Shown here: in pieces, positions 25,001 through 33,456 of the stretch
How the letters are laid out: each line of letters begins with the position of its first letter
Numbering within the stretch: the first letter of the stretch is position 1
From: Candidatus Poseidoniaceae archaeon
Lineage (GTDB): Archaea; Thermoplasmatota; Poseidoniia; Poseidoniales; Poseidoniaceae
Reading direction: 5' to 3'
Assembly: GCA_938030705.1 (NCBI GenBank)
Contig: CALHIR010000005.1
Location: forward strand, 87,231-132,908
Length of the DNA stretch: 45,678 nt
The notes under the pieces: model-generated
Told to the model about the DNA's origin: nothing
Databases searched by the model: none
The model's input: only the letters and a program-made list of their open reading frames with translations
Made by a program: the position numbers and the translations under genes

Positions 25001-26244
25001 ACCGAGCCTTCAGACGGCTCGGACTTCCACATCGAAAACACCACGCCCGAGAGTATCATGATGCTGGAAAACAGCAAGATACCGTTTTGTATTCCCAAGT
25101 CCGTGTTCTCCATCAAATAGCCGGCCACACTGGTTGAAGTGGAAAAGGCCACGGAAAGGATGAGCATATCAACAGAAAATACGCGTCCGCGAACCTCGTC
25201 TTCCACCCACTGTTGCATCATAACCGTGGAAAGCACCCAATTGGCGCCGCTAGCACTGTGAGCGAGAATGACCAGAACAACGGTGATCCAAAGAGCATAA
25301 GGTACGCTAAGGCCGACCAAGAAATAGATGCAACCCGACAGCACGATGAGTTGGCCAACAAGCGATGGCCAACGCTCTTCGTCCGTAAAAAAGGCTCTTG
25401 CAACGATGGGGCCTAAACCAGTGCCCACGCCCCGGGCAAAGAAAAACAAACCAAAACCAAAGGCTGCACCGTATCCTTGCACGTCGGCGCCCATGAGGAC
25501 AAGATAGACACCAGCCAATCCGCCCCCTGCAATGTTCCAGGAGGCTTTGGCAAACACGATTCGGAAGAGCGGGGGTTGGCTGCGAATGCGTAACCAGCCA
25601 CGTTTGATGTTGGCATAGGCGGTTGAAAGCCACGGCCCCTTCATGGATGATTCAATGGTTTGTGGAAGTGTCAACCGGATGAGGAAGAGGGTCCCAAAGA
25701 GGAAGGTCAAAGAATCAATGATGAAGGCGGCATTGGTGCCCCAGATGGAAACCACAACACCACCTAACATCGCTCCGATGCACAATGCAGTGGACCAAGA
25801 TGCGGCATCCAGTGCGTTTGCGGTGGCCAAATCTTCTTCTGACACGACGTTGGGCAAGGAAGCTCGTTCTGCCGTCATATAGACTCCGTGGAGCACCATC
25901 ATGAGGCCTGAAAGGCCAATCATCCAAACGATGTCACTGGCATCGTTCACCAGCAAAAACACCAACGCGAGTCCTGCTTGCATGAGGTTCGAGACGATCA
26001 TCAACATTTTGCGATTGTAACGGTCAGCCATCAATCCAATCAACGGTTGAAGAAGGGCGAAACCAGCCATTCGGACGGTGAACAAAAGGCCGAGGAGAAA
26101 TTCACTTTCCGTGTATTCCAAAATGAGAAAGAAAAGAGCGATGGTGTTGAACCATTCCCCGAGCATGGAGATGACGGCTGCAACCCATAACCGACGGAAT
26201 TCACGATTCTCCCGTATCAATTCCGTATAGGTTCTCGAGGCCAT
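24988..26244 (-). CDS. MFS exporter (EntS-like)
   Basis: This is a 418-residue protein with about 12 hydrophobic helices. The loop 2-3 motif GLMADRYNRKMLM is the MFS signature (G-x-x-x-D-R-x-x-R). The N-terminus FRRLWVAAVISMLGEWFNTIAL resembles the enterobactin exporter and macrolide exporter branch. Substrate unknown. Its ATG overlaps the stop of the molybdoenzyme gene as TAATG, so the two are coupled. By inference it may export a product or stress compound linked to the oxidoreductase, but that is not shown. Confidence 0.92.
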   Translation of the reverse strand: MASRTYTELIRENREFRRLWVAAVISMLGEWFNTIALFFLILEYTESEFLLGLLFTVRMAGFALLQPLIGLMADRYNRKMLMIVSNLMQAGLALVFLLVNDASDIVWMIGLSGLMMVLHGVYMTAERASLPNVVSEEDLATANALDAASWSTALCIGAMLGGVVVSIWGTNAAFIIDSLTFLFGTLFLIRLTLPQTIESSMKGPWLSTAYANIKRGWLRIRSQPPLFRIVFAKASWNIAGGGLAGVYLVLMGADVQGYGAAFGFGLFFFARGVGTGLGPIVARAFFTDEERWPSLVGQLIVLSGCIYFLVGLSVPYALWITVVLVILAHSASGANWVLSTVMMQQWVEDEVRGRVFSVDMLILSVAFSTSTSVAGYLMENTDLGIQNGILLFSSIMILSGVVFSMWKSEPSEGSVHSV

Positions 26245-28610
26245 TACTCCTCCTCCGATGCCATGGACGATGCATCATGAAGTGTGCAAACAATCCATTT
26301 CGAAGTGGGTGTGTTGGAAATTGAGGCGGTTGAGTGAAGGGGGACCAAACTGTTGGCTTCGGGAAAGTACGCAGCGAGGTTGCCCCGAGGAATTTCATAC
26401 GGGACGAGCAGCCAGTCATTTGAATGGCGTTCCTCCCCGTTAAAGTGGCTGGTGATGTTGACTTTTTGACGCGACTTCCATCCACGTTCTACCATATCTT
26501 CTGCGTTCATGAAGACGACCCGACGGTGACCATGAACGCCACGATATCGGTCATTGAGGCCGTAAATGGTCGTGTTATATTGGTCGTGGCTGCGAAGCGT
26601 CATCATGACATAGTGACCGGAATCGACCTGCACATCAGGGAGTGGATGGTCAGTAAAGTGGGCGCGGCCACTGGGTGTGGCAAACGATTGCGAATCTTTT
26701 GGGGGATTGGGGAGGGCAAAACCACTTGGTAGCCTGACCCGTTCGTTGTAGTCGTCAAATCCAGCCAGCGAGCGCTCCATGAGGGACCGGATATTGTCGT
26801 AATCCGACACCAAATCCAACCAGTTCAGATGGTGGTCTCCGAGGGTTGCGGCTGCCAGATGAGCGACAATCCATGGTTCGCTGCGCAAGTCAGGTGAGGC
26901 TGGAGGCAATCCTCCTTGAGAGCGGTGCACCTGACCCATTGAATTTTCAACACTGACAAATTGCTCTCCCGTGGATTGGACGTCTTTTTCAGTACGGCCG
27001 AGACACGGCAGGATGAGTGCTTCTTTTCCAGTGATGAGGTGCGAGCGATTCAGTTTGGTTGAGACTTGGACGGTGAGTCCAATGTTTTGGATGGCCTTCG
27101 CCGTCAAATCTGTATCAGGCGTGGCAGAGAGGAAGTTGCCCCCCATACAAAAGAAGACGTCCACTTCCCCCTTGGCCATGGCATCGATGGCATGCACGAC
27201 GTCATATCCATGTCGCCGAGGGATTTCGAAGCCAAGCCCAGACTCCATACGATCGAGGAATGGCTCGGATGGAGCTTCCCAAATGCCCACTGTCCGGTCT
27301 CCTTGCACATTGGAATGGCCGCGTACCGGGCAAAACCCTGCACCTTTTCGCCCAACATGGCCGTTCATGAGCAGAAGGTTGACGACCTCTTGAATCACGG
27401 CCACACCGTTTCGATGTTGCGTGAGTCCCATGGCCCAACAGGCAATGGTGGCTTTGGATTCGGCCACCATGCGACCTGCAACGGAGATGTCGTGCATCGA
27501 GAGGCCAGAGTCTCGTAGGATGGCGTCCCATGAAACATTTTTCACACTGTTGGCCATGGTTTCAAAGCCCTCGGTTTTGTCTTGGATGAAGTCGTGATCG
27601 AGGGCACCGGCATCCAATTGAAGTTTAATCAGGCCTTTCATAAGAGCTGCATCTCCTCCAATTCTAACAGGAAGGTGAAGGTCAGCAAGTTTCGTCGTGC
27701 GTAAGTCGCCCTTCATGTAGTCCTGCGGGTGTTTGAACCGAGCCAATCCTGCTTCAGGGAGGGGATTCACATGGATGATGCGTGCTCCTCGTTTTTTGGC
27801 ATCACGCAGAGCCGTCAGCATACGCGGGTGGTTCGTACCGGGGTTTTGACCGATGACCAGAATAACGTCAGCGTGATTAAAATCATCAAGAGACACGGTC
27901 CCCTTCCCAATACCGATGGTTTGACCAAGCCCTTTGCCGCTTGATTCATGGCACATGTTCGAACAATCGGGTAGGTTGTTGGTTCCAAACGCCCGAACGA
28001 AGGCTTGGTAGAGGAAGGCGGCCTCGTTGCTGGTTCGACCTGAAGTGTAGAATACGGCGTTATCGGGTGATGCGCATGCGTTGAGTGCAGACGCTATTTT
28101 CTCAAAGGCCCCTGTCCATGAAATCGATTCGTACCGAGATGCATTGGCAGGAAGATATACTGGGTGGGAGATGCGCCCAAGGCTATTGAGTTGATGATCG
28201 CTCATTTCAGCCAATTCCTGAACGGTGTGATGGGCGAGGTAGTCTGGCGTGACTTTTGCCTTCATGGCCTCATCTGCGACCGCTTTTGCTCCATTCTCGC
28301 AAAATTCGAACGTCGTTCGGTGTTCTGGGTCTGGCCATGCACAACCTGGACAATCAAATCCTTCCTTTTGATTGACCATTCGAAGGGTTTTGACGGTTTT
28401 GATGGCTCCCATTTTAGAGAATCCATGGACTGCAGACGACGTGACGGCAGGTATGCCGGCTGCTTTGGTCTTCGGTTTTTTCAACTTGAGCCGCGCTCGG
28501 TCTGGAGGTGTTCGGGCGCGTGGACTTGGACGAATAACGAGGCCTCCAAGAGAAGGGCGTATGCCGCCCTTCTCAATGGTTCCGCTGAATACGGCCTTCA
28601 ATACGCCCAA
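26244..28610 (-). CDS. YdeP-type molybdopterin oxidoreductase (FdhF-like alpha subunit)
   Basis: This is about 788 residues. The family signature EGFDCPGCAWPDP, with a nearby cysteine (FEFCENGAKA), probably provides cluster ligands. The molybdenum-site segment DCSNMCHESSGKGL is present, as is FYTSGRTSNEAAFLYQAFVR. NPGTNHPRML and the C-terminal MoCo domain (TLRSHDQYNTTIYGLNDRYR) follow. This is the FdhF-like family of E. coli YdeP, linked there to acid resistance, with unknown substrate. The fdhD gene directly upstream supports a sulfurated Mo centre. The initiator is TTG 28610, overlapping fdhD. ATG 28412 would delete a segment resembling the YdeP N-terminus, so the longer start is preferred with some doubt. 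Confidence 0.92.
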   Translation of the reverse strand: MGVLKAVFSGTIEKGGIRPSLGGLVIRPSPRARTPPDRARLKLKKPKTKAAGIPAVTSSAVHGFSKMGAIKTVKTLRMVNQKEGFDCPGCAWPDPEHRTTFEFCENGAKAVADEAMKAKVTPDYLAHHTVQELAEMSDHQLNSLGRISHPVYLPANASRYESISWTGAFEKIASALNACASPDNAVFYTSGRTSNEAAFLYQAFVRAFGTNNLPDCSNMCHESSGKGLGQTIGIGKGTVSLDDFNHADVILVIGQNPGTNHPRMLTALRDAKKRGARIIHVNPLPEAGLARFKHPQDYMKGDLRTTKLADLHLPVRIGGDAALMKGLIKLQLDAGALDHDFIQDKTEGFETMANSVKNVSWDAILRDSGLSMHDISVAGRMVAESKATIACWAMGLTQHRNGVAVIQEVVNLLLMNGHVGRKGAGFCPVRGHSNVQGDRTVGIWEAPSEPFLDRMESGLGFEIPRRHGYDVVHAIDAMAKGEVDVFFCMGGNFLSATPDTDLTAKAIQNIGLTVQVSTKLNRSHLITGKEALILPCLGRTEKDVQSTGEQFVSVENSMGQVHRSQGGLPPASPDLRSEPWIVAHLAAATLGDHHLNWLDLVSDYDNIRSLMERSLAGFDDYNERVRLPSGFALPNPPKDSQSFATPSGRAHFTDHPLPDVQVDSGHYVMMTLRSHDQYNTTIYGLNDRYRGVHGHRRVVFMNAEDMVERGWKSRQKVNITSHFNGEERHSNDWLLVPYEIPRGNLAAYFPEANSLVPLHSTASISNTPTSKWIVCTLHDASSMASEEE

Positions 28611-29367
28611 TCACGACCGCTCGGTCATTTTTCGCAAAGGACACCAGCGTGATATCGCTTGAGCGTGCTGTCTTGGCCGCAAGACTTGAGGCCGCACCAA
28701 TGGAGGCAATAATTGGAATATTCATGCGGGCCGCCTTTGAGACAATATCCCACCCACATCGACCGGACAACAGAAGACCGTGAGGTACCGTTTGAGTATT
28801 CGATGTCAAGAATGCTCCCAAGACTTTGTCAACGGCGTTGTGTCGGCCAATATCCTCTCGGACCACTAAGGGTTCATCGGCACCGAAAAAAAGACCAGCG
28901 GCATGCATTCCACCGGTTTGTTCAAATCCAGGTTGCTTCGAACGCATTGAATGAAGGGCTTCGATCAAAGGTTCAATGGGAGACGCCGGTAAAGAACAGG
29001 AAATGGATGGCGTTTGTTCAACCAACGCGCTCAAGCGATCTTGTTCACATCCACCACAGGAGGTCGTGACGATGGTGGAACGGGAGGGAGCATCAAATTC
29101 ACCGTCGATATTGACGTCAACGGTGAACTCCTCTTCGGAGGATGAAATATGGAGGTCATGCCCACCCTGAGGGCATGGGACCTCATATTCGACCCTCAAG
29201 TGGCCTGCCACCAGGTCGTGGAGGTTCTCGGGAGAGGCCAACAAACTCGTCACGTGCTTCTTGTTGACTCGAATATGGATGAGGCACTCGGAAGCGAGGG
29301 TTTCTGCATGGAGTTCCATCGTACCCGCATCAAAACGGTGAACTGGGAGGCCCGAGATATTCTTCAT
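28573..29367 (-). CDS. fdhD: Formate dehydrogenase accessory sulfurtransferase FdhD
   Basis: This 264-residue protein has the catalytic CxxC motif in TTSCGGCEQD, the segment VREDIGRHNAVDKVLGA that lines the cofactor-binding site, and LLLSGRCGWDIVSKAARM. FdhD transfers sulfur from the desulfurase IscS onto the molybdenum cofactor of formate dehydrogenase-family enzymes, consistent with the overlapping downstream YdeP-like gene. The ATG at 29367 overlaps the tsr3 stop (ATGA). Length is normal. Confidence 0.95.
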   Translation of the reverse strand: MKNISGLPVHRFDAGTMELHAETLASECLIHIRVNKKHVTSLLASPENLHDLVAGHLRVEYEVPCPQGGHDLHISSSEEEFTVDVNIDGEFDAPSRSTIVTTSCGGCEQDRLSALVEQTPSISCSLPASPIEPLIEALHSMRSKQPGFEQTGGMHAAGLFFGADEPLVVREDIGRHNAVDKVLGAFLTSNTQTVPHGLLLSGRCGWDIVSKAARMNIPIIASIGAASSLAAKTARSSDITLVSFAKNDRAVVIGRIEGRIQRNH

Positions 29368-29924
29368 GCATCATCACCGTCCTGGCGAAGATGGTCCAGG
29401 TCAAAGAACTCGAATTGCAACGCAACCAACTCTTCACTGGAGTTGGCTTCCGCATACGCATCAAGTGGCTCTCTGTTCAATTCAAAAAAGCGTTGACCCC
29501 AACGAAATGACCCAAGCGTTTGTTCCGCCTGCTCACGGCGCCCAATCAGGTAAAGTATAGCTGCTAAAGCCTCAGCAGTGGTTAGTTTTCCCGGTTTACC
29601 CCAGTTGACTGGATTGGCTGCAAGCAGAAGAGGAAGCATCCTCGGTTGAAGTCGTGTTCGTTTCATGACGGCCTCCACGGAAGCTTCAATGTGGGCCCAA
29701 CTGCAATCCAAACCCACCAATGCCCCGTTTTGGGATGTCAAGAGTTCATGGTCCTCAGGGCCGAAGACTTTTCCACAAAGAGGCTCGAGGATAATGCCTT
29801 TCTTCGGGAGCGTTTTGATGGTCTTGTGAAGGCGGAGGTCTCCTCGCTTTGACGCAAGCACGGCCGTGTTCTTTTTCGGATCATCTTGTGCCAACCACAA
29901 GGCGTGTACCGAGATAGGGCGCAT
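29364..29924 (-). CDS. tsr3: 18S/16S rRNA aminocarboxypropyltransferase Tsr3 (DUF367)
   Basis: This 186-residue protein has the Tsr3 pattern: LDCSWAHIE, TRLQPRMLPLLLAANPVNWGKPGKLTTAEALAA and a C-terminal FRWGQRFFELN. In eukaryotes and archaea, Tsr3 adds the aminocarboxypropyl group from S-adenosylmethionine to a small-subunit rRNA base, near helix 31. It starts four bases after the MBF1 stop. Its presence in an operon with fdhD and an oxidoreductase is probably just proximity rather than functional coupling. Confidence 0.92.
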   Translation of the reverse strand: MRPISVHALWLAQDDPKKNTAVLASKRGDLRLHKTIKTLPKKGIILEPLCGKVFGPEDHELLTSQNGALVGLDCSWAHIEASVEAVMKRTRLQPRMLPLLLAANPVNWGKPGKLTTAEALAAILYLIGRREQAEQTLGSFRWGQRFFELNREPLDAYAEANSSEELVALQFEFFDLDHLRQDGDDA

Positions 29925-29928
29925 GCCC

Positions 29929-30411
29929 TCACCTCAAATCGTTGAGGTAATCGCCAAAGGTCATGCCGCGAGATGGTCCAGCATCGATGTGTCTTGATTC
30001 TTCGGCTGTCCGCTCCACCATCAGTTGAATGTTCAGTACGCGCTCAAACTTTTTGATGACGCCATCAGTAGGGTGCTTGCCAGATTCAGCCGCCTTCACG
30101 ATGTTAACCGTCTCAGCCATTCGCTTGGCCAATTGCTGTTGACTCCATTGTCGATCTCCTCGAGCCTTCGCGATGCGCTTGTTGAAATCAGGAGCCAATT
30201 CTTTGCTTGAACGAACCATAATGTCGTTTTTCTTTTTTCTCGGCGTGGGGGCGGAAGCAAAAGCACGAGAGCGTTGCAGCCCAGGGGCTTCGGATTTTGG
30301 AGCCAGATTCATTTTCTCAATACATCGGAAACATGCTGCCACCTCGGTTTTGCCTGTTCGGACGTGCTTGACACCAACCTTCACTGCACCACAGAGTTCG
30401 CATTCTCCCAT
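29929..30411 (-). CDS. mbf1: Multiprotein bridging factor MBF1 (zinc finger plus HTH)
   Basis: This is 160 residues from ATG 30411. An N-terminal zinc finger (CELC at 4-7, then CFRC) is followed by a basic linker and a Cro-type helix-turn-helix: FNKRIAKARGDRQWSQQQLA and VNIVKAAESGKHPTDGVIKK. A C-terminal helix follows. Archaeal MBF1 is linked to translation and to TBP contacts. The ORF is open upstream to 30849, but that extension overlaps PAN on the opposite strand and reads as serine/arginine-rich nonsense, so 30411 is taken. It is the first gene of the MBF1-tsr3-fdhD-oxidoreductase-MFS run. Confidence 0.93.
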   Translation of the reverse strand: MGECELCGAVKVGVKHVRTGKTEVAACFRCIEKMNLAPKSEAPGLQRSRAFASAPTPRKKKNDIMVRSSKELAPDFNKRIAKARGDRQWSQQQLAKRMAETVNIVKAAESGKHPTDGVIKKFERVLNIQLMVERTAEESRHIDAGPSRGMTFGDYLNDLR

Positions 30412-30517
30412 ATGCCCGAACTCCCGGTCACGCTCTTTGAACCCTTTGTTGTCCACGGGAAGAAGTGCAATCCACACAGACCTTATACACAGTCGCCTTT
30501 TGGTAAAATTGATCGTC

Positions 30518-31738
30518 ATGGGCACCGATGTTGAACGCACCGATACAGACATGCCCAACAATGCGGAAGATGATCTCCGTACCCTTGAAGAAGCATACGC
30601 TGATCTACGGGAAGAAACACAGCAATTGATCAACGAGCGTACCACGCTCGAAGCAGAAATGCGCACCCTCCGGAAACGAATCGAGCGCCTTGATGAAAAC
30701 GTTAACCTGTTGAAAATGCCACCTTTGATCGTTGGCCACATCCAAGATATCCTCGACCATGAGCGGGCCATCGTACGTTCTTCCAACGGAACGGTATTCC
30801 AAGTCTCCCTTAACCAACGGTTGGATCCTGACAAACTCAAACCAGGCACCCGCGTTGCCCTAAACCAAGACAGTTTGTCGGTCGTTGAATTGCTTCACGA
30901 GGCATGGGACCCAATGGTTAGTGGTGCAGAGATGGTCGAAAAACCAACCATCACCTACGCAGATGTTGCTGGCCTTGATGAGCAGGTCGAATCGGTGAGA
31001 GAAGCCATTGAATTGCCACTCACCAGTCCAGAATTGTTTGAAAAGGTCGGCATTGTGCCGCCAAAAGGCGTTCTTCTTGTTGGTCCCCCTGGATGCGGCA
31101 AAACACTGCTCGCAAAGGCCGTCGCCAACCACACCGAAGCGACCTTTATTCGCATGGTTGGCAGTGAACTCGCACAAAAATACATCGGGGAAGGTGGCCG
31201 AATGGTCAGAGAATTGTTTTCACTGGCCAAAGAAAAGTCACCAAGTGTCATTTTCCTTGACGAAATTGACGCCATTGGTGCCAAGCGCTTGGACGGCTCA
31301 ACGAGCGGAGACCGTGAGGTGCAACGGACATTAATGCAATTACTTGCAGAATTGGACGGTTTTGATGCATTACAAGATGTCAAGATCATTGCCGCAACCA
31401 ACCGACCCGACATTCTTGATGATGCTCTTCTCCGCCCTGGAAGGTTTGACCGAGTCATTGAGATTCCCATTCCAGATGATGCGGCGAGGAAGGCGATTCT
31501 CTCCGTACACCTCACCAAAATGAACACCAAAAAAGTCAGCATTGGCCGAATTGTTGAACGTACCAAAAACTACTCTGGTGCAGAACTCAAGGCCACGTGT
31601 GTTGAAGCGGGCATGATCGCCATCAGAGATCAGCGCTCATCTGTCACCAACCAAGACATGATGGACGCAATTTCTCGTTTGGACAAAAAAAGATCCCAAG
31701 GCACCAGTGTTCGGTCCCCTGAAGCGTTCTATTCGTGA
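30518..31738 (+). CDS. pan: Proteasome-activating nucleotidase PAN
   Basis: This is a 406-residue AAA ATPase. It has an N-terminal coiled coil (about 17-66), an OB domain (about 70-125), Walker A GPPGCGKT (189-196), Walker B IFLDEID (245-251) and the second region of homology AATNRPDILDDALLRPGRFDR. The C-terminus FYS is the HbYX motif, which docks into the 20S proteasome and opens its gate. It unfolds substrates for the archaeal proteasome. ATG 30518 is chosen because upstream sequence is inside the divergent MBF1 gene. FtcD follows after 45 bases. Confidence 0.96.
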   Translation: MGTDVERTDTDMPNNAEDDLRTLEEAYADLREETQQLINERTTLEAEMRTLRKRIERLDENVNLLKMPPLIVGHIQDILDHERAIVRSSNGTVFQVSLNQRLDPDKLKPGTRVALNQDSLSVVELLHEAWDPMVSGAEMVEKPTITYADVAGLDEQVESVREAIELPLTSPELFEKVGIVPPKGVLLVGPPGCGKTLLAKAVANHTEATFIRMVGSELAQKYIGEGGRMVRELFSLAKEKSPSVIFLDEIDAIGAKRLDGSTSGDREVQRTLMQLLAELDGFDALQDVKIIAATNRPDILDDALLRPGRFDRVIEIPIPDDAARKAILSVHLTKMNTKKVSIGRIVERTKNYSGAELKATCVEAGMIAIRDQRSSVTNQDMMDAISRLDKKRSQGTSVRSPEAFYS

Positions 31739-31783
31739 GAATGGACAAAGAACATTCAAAGACCCAAGGCCGAGCCACTTGGC

Positions 31784-32830
31784 ATGGTTTCTCAACTGGT
31801 TGAATGCGTCCCCAACATTTCGGAAGGTCGAGACCAGAAGAAAATTGAACAGATCGTACAGGCTGTACGAAACGTACCTGGATGTACCGTCCTGGGGGTC
31901 GAACCCGACCACGATTACCATCGCACCGTTATCACATTCGCAGGGGCTCCGGCTGATGTTGCAGCAGGTGCCATCGCTTTGATTGGCGCAAGCATTGAAC
32001 TTCTTGACATGCAGAACCACAAGGGTGAACATCCAAGGCTGGGTGTGGTCGATGTCTGTCCATTTGTCCCCCTGCAGAACATTACCATGGAGGAATGTGC
32101 AGAACTCGCCCGTACGGTGGTCAAGGAGGTCGCTCAACAACATGATGTGCCACTTTTCCTGTACGGCGCAGCAGCAGCAACAAAGGAACGCACCATGCTT
32201 TCCGATCTGCGCAAGGGCGAATACGAAAATCTCCATGCGCGCCTTGACGGTGGTAAAACGAGCCATTCAGAAGCGACCCGATTTCCAGATGCAGGTACTC
32301 AAGAATGGTCGCCATTGGTGGCGCGCTCAGGTGGCATCACGATTGGAGCGCGTTCAATTCTCGTCGCCTACAACGTGAACGTGAACGAACAAGGCGCGTC
32401 GGTTGCGAAGAAAATTGGTTCCATTGTTCGAAGCAGCGGCAGGTTGCTCAAATCTGAACACGGTGGGAAAATTCGTTCAAAGGGGATGCTTCCAAAAGTC
32501 CAGGGCATGGGCGTCCCGGTTGATGAATTGGGAATTTCCCAAGTCTCGATGAATTTGCTTGATGTATCGCTTTGCCCGTTACATTTGGCCTTCAAGACCT
32601 GTGAAAGCCTTGCTGGTGATCACGGTGTTGAATTGTGTGGGAGTGAAATCGTCGGCCTCGTCCCTCTCTCGGCTATGCGAGAAGCTGGCCGATTTTTCAA
32701 TCCTAAGGCGACCACAGATGAAGAATTGGTCGAGACCGCTATTGAGTCTTTAGGCCTAAACGAGCATCACCAATTTATTCCGAAACAACACATCATTGAA
32801 TGGGCTTTAAGCCGGGAGGTGATGGAATGA
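31784..32830 (+). CDS. ftcD: Glutamate formimidoyltransferase (FtcD N-terminal type)
   Basis: This 348-residue protein has the family motif VECVPNISEGRD at the N-terminus, EPDHDYHRTVITFAG, MQNHKGEHPRLGVVDVCPFVP and VQGMGVPVDELGISQVSMNLLD. It transfers the formimidoyl group of N-formimidoyl-glutamate to tetrahydrofolate, releasing glutamate. The next gene, the cyclodeaminase, starts with an ATGA overlap; in vertebrates the two activities are fused. It completes the histidine degradation route with HutH, HutU and HutI. Confidence 0.95.
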   Translation: MVSQLVECVPNISEGRDQKKIEQIVQAVRNVPGCTVLGVEPDHDYHRTVITFAGAPADVAAGAIALIGASIELLDMQNHKGEHPRLGVVDVCPFVPLQNITMEECAELARTVVKEVAQQHDVPLFLYGAAAATKERTMLSDLRKGEYENLHARLDGGKTSHSEATRFPDAGTQEWSPLVARSGGITIGARSILVAYNVNVNEQGASVAKKIGSIVRSSGRLLKSEHGGKIRSKGMLPKVQGMGVPVDELGISQVSMNLLDVSLCPLHLAFKTCESLAGDHGVELCGSEIVGLVPLSAMREAGRFFNPKATTDEELVETAIESLGLNEHHQFIPKQHIIEWALSREVME

Positions 32831-33456
32831 ATTGGATGGACATGACCGTCCGTGAGTTCCAAGCTGCTCTGGCCTCATCCTCGCCCACGCCGGGTGGTGG
32901 AACAGCAGCAGCGGTCGCCTTGGGCCAAGCAGCCTCCTTGGCTGTGATGGTTTGCGATCTCACGCTGGGCAAAGAAAAGTGGTCGGACGGTTGGGAGAAT
33001 GCAGAATCCACACAATTGGTCGCCATACCCCTCATGAACCGGGCTGGTACCCTTGCCACCGAAGACAGCCATGCCTTCGATGAAGTGATGGAGGGTTTTG
33101 CCTTACCAAAGTCAACGGATGAGGAGAAGCAAGAACGTCGCCTTGCCATCAGGACTGCTACGCTGAAAGCAGCTGAAGTCCCTTACGAAACCGCTAACCT
33201 TGCTCTCCGCTTACTCGTCCATCTCCCTGAACTCGCTCGCACAGGGAATGCGAATGCCGTGTCCGACGTTGGCGTGGCTGGTTTGCTTGCAAGTGCAGCT
33301 GCTAAGGGGGCTGTATTCAACGTTGAAATCAACTTGGACAGTCTTCCTGAGGAATATGGTGAAGAAATGCGTCAAAACTTGGGCGAAATGAAAGAAAAAA
33401 TCCGCGTGGTCTCTCGAGAAGTGATGGAGTCCGTACGAAACCGAATGAACGATTGA
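32827..33456 (+). CDS. fchA: Formimidoyltetrahydrofolate cyclodeaminase
   Basis: This is a 209-residue helical protein beginning MNWMDMTVREFQAALASSSP, with the glycine-rich PTPGGGTAAAVALGQAASLA typical of the family. Other motifs are AAEVPYETANLALRLL and NANAVSDVGVAGLLASAAAKGA. It releases ammonia from 5-formimidoyl-THF to give 5,10-methenyl-THF. The ATG overlaps the ftcD stop. It ends one base before the convergent metG gene. The upstream in-frame codon at 32800 lies inside ftcD and is rejected. Confidence 0.94.
   Translation: MNWMDMTVREFQAALASSSPTPGGGTAAAVALGQAASLAVMVCDLTLGKEKWSDGWENAESTQLVAIPLMNRAGTLATEDSHAFDEVMEGFALPKSTDEEKQERRLAIRTATLKAAEVPYETANLALRLLVHLPELARTGNANAVSDVGVAGLLASAAAKGAVFNVEINLDSLPEEYGEEMRQNLGEMKEKIRVVSREVMESVRNRMND

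Noticed and set aside
30412-30849. N-terminal extension of the MBF1 reading frame
   Set aside because: It lies antisense to PAN and the region between the divergent starts, is Ser/Arg-rich and does not resemble MBF1, so ATG 30411 is the better start.
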